Positions 48,701-56,980 of a DNA stretch of 64,000 bases are shown piece after piece. Source of the stretch: Lewinellaceae bacterium. Lineage in GTDB: Bacteria; Bacteroidota; Bacteroidia; Chitinophagales; Saprospiraceae. Each line of letters opens with the position of its first letter. The stretch's first letter is position 1. The stretch is taken from contig JADJUJ010000012.1 of assembly GCA_016710765.1 (NCBI GenBank), positions 181,625 through 245,624 on the forward strand, read 5' to 3'. The notes under the pieces were generated by a model. That model was not told the DNA's origin. It saw only the letters and a program-made list of their open reading frames with translations, and did not search any database. The position numbers and the translations under genes are program-made.

Positions 48701-51700
48701 GGAGTGGTGCTCAAAATGGCTGGTGAACTTACCGTAACAGAAGCCACCGTGGAAGGTGATGCTGCAATGGGTACGCCGCCGCAGGAAATAACACAACGAT
48801 AATCAGTTGATGAACTTACACCCATAACTACATAAGTAGCAGTGGTAGCGCCGCCAATTGGCGTCCACATGTTGGCGCCGACAGGCGAGCTCTGCCACTG
48901 GTATTCGGCACCGGTAGCAGGGTCGCCGGTAAGGCTCAAGGTAACATTGCCACTCAAACAAATTGAGTTGGGTGCGGCATTGCCAGTAATGGTGGTTGGA
49001 GCTGCCAGAATGGTGTAGCTGTTGGTGCTGCTTACAGGGAAAACACCAGCATCGAGTGCAACACTAACTGGGTTGACAGTATAAACTGCAGCATTTGTTC
49101 CAACGTTTGGTGGCACCACGATGTCCTGTGCTACCACAAAATATTCAATCACATCACCCCCAACAACCGCTGAATTCAGCAAATTATAATCAAGGGTAAA
49201 ACTGAAAGGCGAACTGGCACTGCTTGTTTCAACAAATTTCCAGCCGTTGTCTGCTGAAGTGTTGGTAGCAGGCAGTACGTTATTTTCCGTTGATTTTTTA
49301 AACCAAACCCTTGGCTTGGTTGTGGCAGCGGTGTTGACACCTGTAGCATCGGTGATCGCTGCCGTAAAAGTTCTGTTGGTGGTGCAAATACCATTGCTCA
49401 GTGTTGTATAAACAATGGAAGGGCCGGTAAGGTCGACAGGAATAAAATTGCCTTCATCGGCGCCCATATCCGGGGCTGTTCCGGTTCCGACATATCCTGG
49501 GTTGCCTTGGCGGATGGTTCCGTCATAGTCATCCTCGATACCCGCAATGTTTACCGCAGCACTTTCAGCCTGCGTTGGAACTGCAGGGTCGAGGTGCAGG
49601 AAGTTGGCAGAAGAACCAGTGGTGCTGAGGAAGGTCGGGTTTTCCGACACCGAGTTGGCATCACGCGGAGCAACGGCTATCTTAAAGGCTGCCATTGTCT
49701 GGTACGCGTTGGTACCATCGTACATGATGAGGTTGTTGGCACCGGGTGTTCCGGCATAGAAGAGGTTGTTGTTCGAGGCAGCTGCGTAGCTGGTCAGGGT
49801 GATGCTACTCCTGCGGTAGGCAGCGGCAACACCAGTACCCGTAGGTGTGGAGAGGTTGACAAATATATTGTTCCGAAGTGTAACCGTCGGAGTGGTAGAA
49901 GCATAAAAAGCATTGGTGTTGAATATTGCTCCCGAACTTGTGGCATTAAGCCACACCGTATTGTAGGATACATCTGCTGAAGTTCCTCCGGCAACATATA
50001 AACCAGCAATAAACGTTGTACCAGTTAAGGCAGGAGAAGTCAGATTGCCAATATAGTTGTTGAAAATATTGACTCCGGTACCTGTACCCAAATACAAGCC
50101 CCAAAGGCTTCCACTTGTTGCTGCAGGCCGGGAAAGACCCGCTACCTTATTTTTGTAAATATTGCCGGAAGCGGCACTACCCCAAGCCAGGTATAGTCCG
50201 GCAAGCGTCGAGGCAGTTCCGGAAGTCTGGTTGTCCAGCACTTCATTTCCATAAAAATCGACACTAATGATGGATGAACTCACGTACATGCCATAAGAGG
50301 TGCCGCCAACACTGTTGTTCTTAACCTGATTGTTGTAAATCTTAGACCCGGTATTCATATAACTAAAGTAAAAGCCGTAGTTCGTACCGGTTGTCGGATA
50401 AGTGTTGTTGGAAAATGTATTGTTGAAGGCATATTTAACAGGATAAGGCGACGATGAGCCGTCCGAGTTGTAAATGCCATAAAATGAACCAGTACCGGAA
50501 GTTGTTGCCGTGATATTGGAAAAATTATTGTTGGCAAAAATCTGCGTGTTTGCAGGCAAAGAGGAACTTCCACAATAATATCCGTACCAGGTACCTGCTG
50601 CCGCTGTTCTGGTATAGGCTGTTTGAATGACGTTATTCTGTACAGACAGTGTATCGCCTTGGGTACTGGAGGAATTGTACATCAGCGCCTCTGTACCACT
50701 GTGGTTCATGGTAAGGTTGTTCCAGGTGTTGTTGTTAAACTTGAGTCCGAGGCTGCTGGTCGTATTGTAGATAAAATAGATGGTTCCCGTTCCTACCGTA
50801 GCATGGGTAAAACTGGAAAAAGTATTGCCGGATACATCTAGTTTGGTTCCGGTAGTTCCCGAACTGTTGTAAATGCAATAGAACACAGCCGTGTGTGCAG
50901 CTGCTCCAACCCACGCCTGGCTGAGGTTATTGTTCTTGATATTGGTAAAGCCAGCAACAGCTCCCGAATTCCGGATCAGGTTCAAAGCACCCGAAGTGGC
51001 ATTGGTTTGGTTGTTGGTAAAGGTATTGCCGTTGATGTTGAGGTTGGTCGGCGATGAGGTGCTGTAAATACCATACCACAAGCCAGAAGTAGTGGTTGCA
51101 TTGGTGCAACCGGTAATGGTATTGTTGTTGATGTTGATGGTATTGCTGTTGGCGGTTGAACCCGCGCTGTTTTCAATACAAGAAACTTGAGAGGTGGTTC
51201 CACCAAACTTGAGGCTGATCGTGTTGTTGTTGATCGACCCGCTGGCGCCATTGGAACTGGTATTGCAAAAAATAGCCCGCAATGTGCTTGTATGATTAAC
51301 ACCAGAACCGTTGTTGTTGTCGATGTTGTTGTATGAAATATTGAAATCCCACTGGTCTTTCATGAAAACGCCGGTAGCTGGTTGCGTTGCACCGGTTGCA
51401 CCACCAAAGTTGAGGATGCTGTTGCCCGTGCCAGCGCCAGCGCCGCCTACATCGTTTCCGGTATCACCCAATGCATAAGGCGCAGTATCAGTAAAACCAA
51501 TGAAGGCAAAGCCAGCATTGCAATTCTGGACCGTATTGGTATAAAACTTATTGCCTGCGTTGGCGCCACTGGCGAGCGTTGTTACCAGTGCAGTACTGGA
51601 AGCAGCATAGGTACTGTTTTGCACCACGATGCCAATCGAGCCATTGTGGCCAAAAGCCCAGGCTGCGTTGTTATCCCGGTTAAGGGTTACCACGCAATTT

Positions 51701-52202
51701 TTAATGGTGTTGTTCTGACAACCGTCATCGGCAGTAGCTTTAAACAATCCAAAACCGCATTCCATCATCTCAGTGGCACTCAAGGTGTTGCCATCCGTCA
51801 GGTTGATACCGTCAATGGTAACATAATCAGAACCAGAAAGGATGAAAATACCGTCTTTGTCCGCTGATCCAGGCGTAGCGACACCAATGTAGGCATTGAT
51901 GACCGGATTGGCGCCCGCACCACTTTTTTGAAAAGTAATGGTGTTGGCAACAGAACCTGTAGCCGTCAGAACGATGCCACCTACCGGGGCAGTTTCCGTG
52001 TGGCCCGCTACCACATCCACCGTGACAGGACCGGAAATGGTTGCGCCGTTCAGCGCTGTAACAGCGGCCGAGATAGTGCCATAAGCACCATTCGCAGCAC
52101 CAGCACCACCAGAAATGGTAAAAAAACCGAAGACCTAATAAGTACATAGGACTTGCGAGCAAACAGCAAATGCAGCTTGGCGTAAAGGTTAGCCATCATC
52201 AT
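39775..52202 (-). CDS. Giant multidomain surface protein with T9SS sorting domain
   Basis: The product has about 4140 residues. Order from the N-terminus: a beta-helix region (about 850 residues of repeated N/T/G-rich turns, for example NNTISL..GGT); Ig-like and MAM/lamG-like segments; a glycine-rich domain (about 46870-46090); four tandem PKD-like repeats of about 92 residues (46050-44930); several HYR-like modules (EDKLPPKITC, EDQTPPVVAC, EDKIKPVCQAP); a dockerin-like segment with DLVLISKHILG and DIVELRKLILG; a cohesin-like domain; and a type A sorting domain (NTPNPWENNTVIGFNLPEA). It should be exported by the T9SS and act in adhesion or matrix. The open frame has no ATG before 52020; upstream it is blocked by TAG. 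One missing base in the A-run 52120-52126 would link it to ATG 52202 (MMMANLYAKLHLLFARKSY), whose signal peptide is poor, so the true start is uncertain. Confidence 0.85.
44930..46050 (-). repeat. Four tandem coding repeats of about 276 bp (PKD-like domains)
   Basis: Each unit encodes about 92 residues beginning PTPNAVATPASQTICSGAAI and ending PITATVLVN. The copies are similar at the DNA level, as seen by eye, so recombination or misassembly of copy number is possible. Confidence 0.8.
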
Positions 52203-52268
52203 GAGTTTATATACCAATAAATAGATTAAATTTTGTCTGCCCACAGCTGTGAACAGTCCAAAAACCAA

Positions 52269-52299
52269 CCAAATGTATGCCGGGTTGTTCTTACGCCAA
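52269..52299 (-). promoter_or_regulatory. Promoter of the giant surface-protein gene
   Basis: On the minus strand TTTG (52296-52299), 19 bases, then TACATTTG (52269-52276) match the Bacteroidota consensus TTTG-N19-TAnnTTTG exactly. The predicted start gives a leader of about 60 bases to ATG 52202. Confidence 0.7.
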
Positions 52300-52541
52300 A
52301 GGACCTTAAAAAAATACCGTCGATTTTAAGTATATTTATTTTTACAATACAATAAGTTGCTATTAATCAACATTTTACACACTCGGTTTCTCCTGAAAAT
52401 TTTAATGTTTTTTTAAGATTTTTTCAATAAAAATGAAAGCCCTGACCTGTACGAAACACAAAAAAGGAATGCTCAAAAACCGCCACACCGATTTTTAACT
52501 GATTCCGTTCCAAAGAAAAATACAAAATAAAATTTTTCGCC
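52300..52541. other. AT-rich intergenic region
   Basis: No gene, dyad or further promoter could be supported between the giant-gene promoter and the MITE-like element. Confidence 0.4.
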
Positions 52542-52707
52542 CTAGTGCAGCGTCCGGCGAATACCCTGTGAATTGGCGAGGCAGATTTTCATTCACCAAG
52601 GCGTGAGGAGGGCGATCCCGAAGATATCAGGATTAACCGACGAACAACGCAGATGAAGGGAAAATATGGCCGTCAATTCACAGGGTATTCGCCGGACGCT
52701 GCACTAG
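52542..52707. mobile_element. MITE-like element with 34-bp perfect terminal inverted repeats
   Basis: Left arm 52542-52575 begins CTAGTGCAGCGTCCGGCGAA; the right arm 52674-52707 is its perfect complement. The 4-bp direct repeat CGCC flanks the element on both sides (52538-52541 and 52708-52711), which looks like a target site duplication. The 98-bp inner part carries no gene. Its right end supplies the TAG stop codon of tadA, so it was inserted at or in the 3' end of that gene. Confidence 0.8.
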
Positions 52708-53150
52708 CGCCGCTGCTTGAAAAAAGCCTTCATCAGCAAGGCGCACTCGGCCTCCATAATTCCCATTTCCAACTTGGTTTTAGGGTGGAGTAAATCTTTT
52801 CCACCATGCAACATAAAACCACGCTTTTCGTCGGTAGCGCCATAAACAATCCTGCCTACTTGCGACCATGCCAGCGCCCCTGCACACATCACGCAGGGCT
52901 CCAGGGTCACAAACAAGGTGCAATCCGGCAGGTACTTGCTGCCCAAATGGCTTTCCGCTGCAGTAATTGCCAGGATCTCCGCATGGGCCGTCACATCGGT
53001 CAATTGCTCCGTCTGGTTGTGCATACGGGCAATAATCCTGTTGTCACACACCATTACAGCACCCACTGGCACCTCTCCGGACTCAAAGGCCTTTTGCGCC
53101 TCTTTGAGTGCCTGTTGCATGTAATAGCGGTCGGAATGGACGGAGAGCAT
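52704..53150 (-). CDS. tadA: tRNA-specific adenosine deaminase (TadA-type)
   Basis: TadA converts adenosine 34 to inosine in tRNA-Arg(ACG). The 148-residue product has the cytidine/deoxycytidylate deaminase fold with the zinc site HAE (His56, Glu58) and PCVMC (Cys86, Cys89), and the tail region ATDEKRGFMLHGGKDLLHP typical of TadA. It could also act as a broader nucleoside deaminase. The last codons read FFKQRR and the stop TAG lies in the terminal repeat of the MITE-like element, so the original C-terminus may have differed. The start at 53150 is an alternative-codon candidate in the frame; MLSVHSDRYYMQQALKEA fits the family. Confidence 0.92.
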   Translation of the reverse strand: MLSVHSDRYYMQQALKEAQKAFESGEVPVGAVMVCDNRIIARMHNQTEQLTDVTAHAEILAITAAESHLGSKYLPDCTLFVTLEPCVMCAGALAWSQVGRIVYGATDEKRGFMLHGGKDLLHPKTKLEMGIMEAECALLMKAFFKQRR

Positions 53151-53154
53151 AATT

Positions 53155-53248
53155 TAATGTGGTCAATTTGATATTAATGTGGCCAATGTGATAATGAGAA
53201 CAATGTGATAATGAGAACAATGTGGCCAATGTGATTTTAATGGGGCAA
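53155..53248. repeat. Short dispersed repeats of the AATGTGGCCAATGTGA type
   Basis: Several degenerate tandem copies of AATGTGGCCAATGTGA and ATAATGAGAACAATGTG lie between tadA and guaB. The same word forms part of the terminator region near 39670-39780. Confidence 0.65.
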
Positions 53249-53330
53249 ATATAGGGTTACTGTTGCATGTCACTGAAAAAAATCATTGGAGGCGGTTTCA
53301 ATTTTTCAAACGAAATACTGACCTTTGCGC

Positions 53331-54821
53331 ATGGAAATAAAGAACAGTTATCCTGGCATGCCGAAATTTCTCGGCGAATCGTTCACTTTTGACGATGTCC
53401 TCCTGGTTCCCGCTTACAGCGAAGTACTTCCCCGTGATGTAGACATCTCCGCCCAACTTACCCGCAACATCCGGCTCAACGTCCCCATAGTGTCCGCTGC
53501 CATGGATACCGTAACGGATAAAAACCTCGCCATTGCTATGGCCCGGCAAGGTGGCATCGGGATTATTCATAAAAACATGAACATCGCCGAACAGGCCGAC
53601 CAGGTGCGCGCCGTCAAACGCTCCGAAGCCGGCATGATTATCGACCCGGTAACCCTGCACCCCGATGCCATCATCGATGAGGCGCTGGAATTGATGCAGC
53701 GTTACAGCATAGGCGGTATTCCGGTTACGGACAAAAAAGGTAAACTGGTGGGTATTCTCACCAACCGCGACCTCCGTTTTGAAACCAATACCAAACGAAA
53801 GGTCCGCGAGTTGATGACCAAACGCAACCTGGTCACCGCGCCCTATGGCACTACCCTGCTGGAAGCCCGGCAGATCTTGCAGGAGCATAAAATTGAAAAA
53901 CTGCCCGTCGTCGATGATGCTTATCACCTCATCGGGCTTATCACCTACAAGGATATCATGAAAGGCGTGAATTTCCCCAGCGCCTGCAAGGACCCGCTTG
54001 GCCGCCTCGTGGTAGGCGCCGCAGTGGGCGTCACCGCTGATATGATGGAACGCGTAGACGCACTGGTAAAAGCCGGGGTGGATGTGATTACGGTGGATAC
54101 CGCCCACGGGCATTCAAAGGGCGTACTCGACGCCGTAAAACTGCTGAAGCATACATTCCCGGACCTCCAGATCGTTGGCGGAAACGTAGCAACAGGTGAA
54201 GGCGCCCTCGCACTGGTCAACGCCGGCGTAGATGGGGTAAAAGTGGGCGTAGGCCCTGGCAGTATCTGTACTACCCGCATCGTGGCAGGAGTGGGCGTTG
54301 CCCAACTCTCCGCCATCAACAATGCCTATAATGCCATAAAAGGTACCGGCGTACCCATCATCGGCGATGGCGGCATTCGTTATACCGGGGACATTGTGAA
54401 GGCCCTGGCCGCTGGCGCCAGCTCTATTATGGCCGGCTCGCTTTTTGCTGGTGTAGAAGAAGCACCGGGCGAAACCATTATTTTCGATGGCAGAAAGTTC
54501 AAAACCTACCGCGGCATGGGAAGCCTGGGCGCCATGCAACAAGGCTCCAAAGACCGCTATTTTCAGGACGTGGAAGACGATATTAAAAAACTGGTGCCAG
54601 AAGGTATCGAAGGCCGGGTGCCCTATAAAGGCTCCATCGCCGAGGTAATGACACAGTACATCGGCGGCCTGCGGGCCGGTATGGGGTACTGTGGCGCCCC
54701 AACCGTGGAAGACCTGCAGGAAAATGCCCAGTTCATCCGCATCACCAATGCAGGCATGAACGAAAGTCACCCGCATAACATTACAATCACGAAGGAATCA
54801 CCGAACTACAGCCGCCGGTAA
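53331..54821 (+). CDS. guaB: IMP dehydrogenase
   Basis: GuaB oxidises IMP to XMP with NAD, the committed step of GMP synthesis, in the cytoplasm. The 496-residue product has the N-terminal substrate part ESFTFDDVLLVPAYSEVLP, a pair of CBS domains (about residues 95-215, with IGGIPVTDKKGKLVGILTNRD and KLPVVDDAYHLIGLITYKD), the catalytic loop GPGSICTTR with the active-site Cys, the IMP-binding GDGGIRYTGD, and the flap region YRGMGSLGAM. The length is standard. The ATG at 53331 (MEIKNSYPG) is chosen; the upstream in-frame TTG at 53325 is not needed. It converges with oxyR across a repeat. Confidence 0.97.
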   Translation: MEIKNSYPGMPKFLGESFTFDDVLLVPAYSEVLPRDVDISAQLTRNIRLNVPIVSAAMDTVTDKNLAIAMARQGGIGIIHKNMNIAEQADQVRAVKRSEAGMIIDPVTLHPDAIIDEALELMQRYSIGGIPVTDKKGKLVGILTNRDLRFETNTKRKVRELMTKRNLVTAPYGTTLLEARQILQEHKIEKLPVVDDAYHLIGLITYKDIMKGVNFPSACKDPLGRLVVGAAVGVTADMMERVDALVKAGVDVITVDTAHGHSKGVLDAVKLLKHTFPDLQIVGGNVATGEGALALVNAGVDGVKVGVGPGSICTTRIVAGVGVAQLSAINNAYNAIKGTGVPIIGDGGIRYTGDIVKALAAGASSIMAGSLFAGVEEAPGETIIFDGRKFKTYRGMGSLGAMQQGSKDRYFQDVEDDIKKLVPEGIEGRVPYKGSIAEVMTQYIGGLRAGMGYCGAPTVEDLQENAQFIRITNAGMNESHPHNITITKESPNYSRR

Positions 54822-54822
54822 T

Positions 54823-54897
54823 GCCGACTTCAGTCGCCGATTGTACTGGTCGGCGACTGAAGTCGCCGGTTGTGTGGGTCGGCGACTGAAGTCGCCG
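54823..54897. repeat. Three palindromic repeats between guaB and oxyR
   Basis: Three copies of the palindrome GGCGACTGAAGTCGCC or its half-shifted form (about 54824-54838, 54850-54866, 54879-54897), spaced by about 10-12 bases, lie between converging genes. They resemble dispersed REP-like palindromes and could form cruciforms or transcript ends. Confidence 0.8.
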
Positions 54898-55818
54898 CTA
54901 CACAACGTCAACACCCACCCCCTCAAACCGAACCCTACCCTTCGGTAAATGGGCCAGCACCGTTTCTATCAGCGCGTTAACCAGCGACTGCTTCACCAAA
55001 TGCCGGTGGGCCACCAGACTCACTTCGCGCAGCGGGACGGGCTCGGCAAACCGCTTCACCTTTTTCAACTGCTCTTTCGACAAATACAGGGTGGCCAACT
55101 CGGGCAATATGGTTATGCCGTTGTTCACATCTGCCAACTGCTTCAGGGTTTCCAAACTGCCGGCCTCGTATTCCACATGCAAATTCGACTTGCTCCGCAA
55201 GGCGCAAATGTTCAGGATCTGAGAACGCAAACAATGCCCTTCTTCCAGTAACAACAGCTGACTGGGATCAATATCCTCGGGCAACAGGTATTCCTTCCCA
55301 TAATCCTTTGCTGAATATACCACAAATGGCTCGTAAAATAGCGGCGTTTCCCGAATACCACTGTTTGGCAACGGTGTAACCAGTATCCCGGCATCCAACG
55401 CTCCAGAGCGTAACAAATCGATAATCTGAGCGGTCGTTCGCTCTGTGATTTTTAGTTTTACCTCCGGATATTTTTTGACAAAAGCTGGCAAAAAGAGCGG
55501 CAATAGATACGGCGACAAGGTGGGAATGATGGCCAGACGAAGTTCACCACTGATCTTGCCCTTCGTGGCCGAAGCGATTTCGCGCAGCAACTCCACCTCA
55601 TGCAATACCTGCCGGGCCTGATCAATCAATTCCTGCCCGACCTGGGTGGTAATTACTGGCTGCCGGCTGCGATCAAAAATTTTCACCTCCAACTCTTCTT
55701 CCAACCGCTGAATCATCATGCTCAGCGTGGGTTGCGTTACATGGCAAGCATCTGCTGCTTTGCCAAAATGCCGGTGTGATGCCAGGGCGACGATGTATTC
55801 CAGTTGCTGTATGTTCAT
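54898..55818 (-). CDS. oxyR: OxyR-type LysR-family peroxide sensor
   Basis: OxyR activates antioxidant genes after forming an internal disulfide with hydrogen peroxide. The 306-residue product has the LysR winged helix at the N-terminus (MNIQQLEYIVALASHRHFGKA, VTQPTLSMMIQRLEEEL) and the effector domain with EEGHCLRSQILNIC: Cys196 and Cys205, the same nine-residue spacing as the redox pair of E. coli OxyR (199/208). The match to the GHCLRDQ block makes OxyR, and not another LysR protein, the best call. A good OxyR-type operator lies directly upstream and a divergent promoter beyond it. Confidence 0.93.
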   Translation of the reverse strand: MNIQQLEYIVALASHRHFGKAADACHVTQPTLSMMIQRLEEELEVKIFDRSRQPVITTQVGQELIDQARQVLHEVELLREIASATKGKISGELRLAIIPTLSPYLLPLFLPAFVKKYPEVKLKITERTTAQIIDLLRSGALDAGILVTPLPNSGIRETPLFYEPFVVYSAKDYGKEYLLPEDIDPSQLLLLEEGHCLRSQILNICALRSKSNLHVEYEAGSLETLKQLADVNNGITILPELATLYLSKEQLKKVKRFAEPVPLREVSLVAHRHLVKQSLVNALIETVLAHLPKGRVRFEGVGVDVV

Positions 55819-55827
55819 ACCTCAAAT

Positions 55828-55863
55828 ATAGACACCATCTATGGCAACATAGACGGTGTCACT
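55828..55863. promoter_or_regulatory. OxyR-type operator in the oxyR divergent region
   Basis: The sequence holds ATAG (55828-55831), 7 bases, CTAT (55839-55842), 6 bases, ATAG (55849-55852), 7 bases, then CACT (55860-55863). This closely follows the tetrameric ATAG/CTAT pattern known for OxyR sites. On its left it overlaps the -7 box TATATTTG of oxyR (55823-55830, minus); on its right it touches the -33 element of the plus promoter. It fits autorepression of oxyR and activation of the divergent transcript. Confidence 0.65.
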
Positions 55864-55893
55864 TTGATTTATTTGCCAATACACTTATATTTG
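55863..55893 (+). promoter_or_regulatory. Divergent promoter facing away from oxyR
   Basis: TTTG (55863-55866), 19 bases, and TATATTTG (55886-55893) match the Bacteroidota promoter consensus exactly, directly beside the OxyR-type operator. Confidence 0.7.
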
Positions 55894-55899
55894 TTAAAG

Positions 55900-56028
55900 A
55901 ATAGCATAGCGGGCCCCAAGAAGCCTTTCCGCAACAAAATGGACCAAGATTAACGCTTAATTTTAGGCATTCCGGAAACGGAAACTACCCGTTGGCCTCG
56001 ACGCATACAGCGTCGGGGCCATTTTATT
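55900..56028 (+). ncRNA. Candidate OxyR-controlled small RNA (OxyS-like position)
   Basis: A transcript from the promoter at 55863-55893 would begin near 55900 and end at the terminator 55994-56028, about 130 nt. It holds no open frame longer than a few codons (for example Met-Asp-Gln-Asp-stop) and no next gene in the same direction follows. It contains a GNRA-capped hairpin (TTCCG-GAAA-CGGAA, about 55970-55983) before the terminator stem. In E. coli the peroxide-induced sRNA OxyS is also made divergently from oxyR; the placement here is analogous, but sequence homology is not claimed. A known structured RNA class was not recognised. Confidence 0.5.
55994..56028 (+). terminator. Rho-independent terminator of the candidate sRNA
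   Basis: GGCCTCGACGC pairs with GCGTCGGGGCC (one wobble or mismatch) around the loop ATACA and is followed by ATTTTATT. The tail exists only on the plus strand. Confidence 0.8.
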
Positions 56029-56099
56029 GTCAGGAAACAACAGATGCTACACCCAACAAACGAGGAAAACCGCTGGTAACCAAGCGCAAATAATATGTG

Positions 56100-56771
56100 T
56101 CAATCAATTATCGACTCCCCGTTCAAATCGGTTGTCAAAACAAAACTCATGTAATCAAAATAGGGCCGCATGGCCTCAAAGGTCAGCTTTACCTCCTTTA
56201 AAAAATCCGGGCTCAGCACTTCCTTGTCGCTAAAGCTGCGCTGCACCGTAAAACTCTTTTTGCGAATAAGGTCAAGTGCCGGGCTTGCTTTGTCGTAACC
56301 GCGTGGTGCCGTTTTCAATTCATCCCCCTGAAGGGTTCCAAAATAGCGCTGAAACCCGGGGTCCGCCATGATTTCGCGGATGGATTTGTCGTCGGCCACA
56401 AACTCGTCGCGAATACGCTTGAGGTCCTCTGCATTGGGCTGCCAGAACCCGCCTCCGGCAAACGAAGCGCCTGGTTCAAGGTGCAGGTAATAACCACCCC
56501 GCAGCCGATTGGTAGCCCGGGAAAAGCCGATCCCAAAATGATTCTTGTACGGCGACTTCTCTTTTGAAAAACGCACATCCCTGTAGATGCGAAAAAGCGT
56601 AGCCGATTCAATGTGGTCGGTTTCGTTCAACGCCGCTTCCAGCGATTTGGTAAACGCTTTGGCATTTTCCAAAGCAGCCTCATACCGCGCTTTGTTGGCC
56701 TGAAACCAGTCTCTGTTGTTGTTGTCCGTAAGGTCCTTTAAAAATTGAAGGGAGGAGGGCTGAAAAGGCAT
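56100..56771 (-). CDS. DUF2461 domain protein
   Basis: The 223-residue product belongs to the conserved DUF2461 (TIGR02453) family of unknown function. Typical parts are LQFLKDLTDNNNRDWFQANKARYE near the start, FRIYRDVRFSKEKSPYKNHFG in the middle and GGYYLHLEPG, followed by W.P. and the helical C-terminal part (PRGYDKASPALDLIRKKSF). It is cytoplasmic, without signal peptide. It starts at ATG 56771 and is read towards the candidate sRNA. Confidence 0.92.
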   Translation of the reverse strand: MPFQPSSLQFLKDLTDNNNRDWFQANKARYEAALENAKAFTKSLEAALNETDHIESATLFRIYRDVRFSKEKSPYKNHFGIGFSRATNRLRGGYYLHLEPGASFAGGGFWQPNAEDLKRIRDEFVADDKSIREIMADPGFQRYFGTLQGDELKTAPRGYDKASPALDLIRKKSFTVQRSFSDKEVLSPDFLKEVKLTFEAMRPYFDYMSFVLTTDLNGESIID

Positions 56772-56980
56772 ACGCTGGATTTTTTACAAAAATACACCTT
56801 GCTGCTGAGCTGGCCAAACTGCCCGATTGCTTTGATCTCATCGCATGGCATTTTTTGCACTAACAATTGATTGTCAAAACATTGCGGGTATATTAAATTA
56901 AAATAAATCTGTTAGCATATCGGCAATCATCTTGGTTTACTCCATAAAGGCACTGAACTTTCGGAACAAACCCTAAAAAA

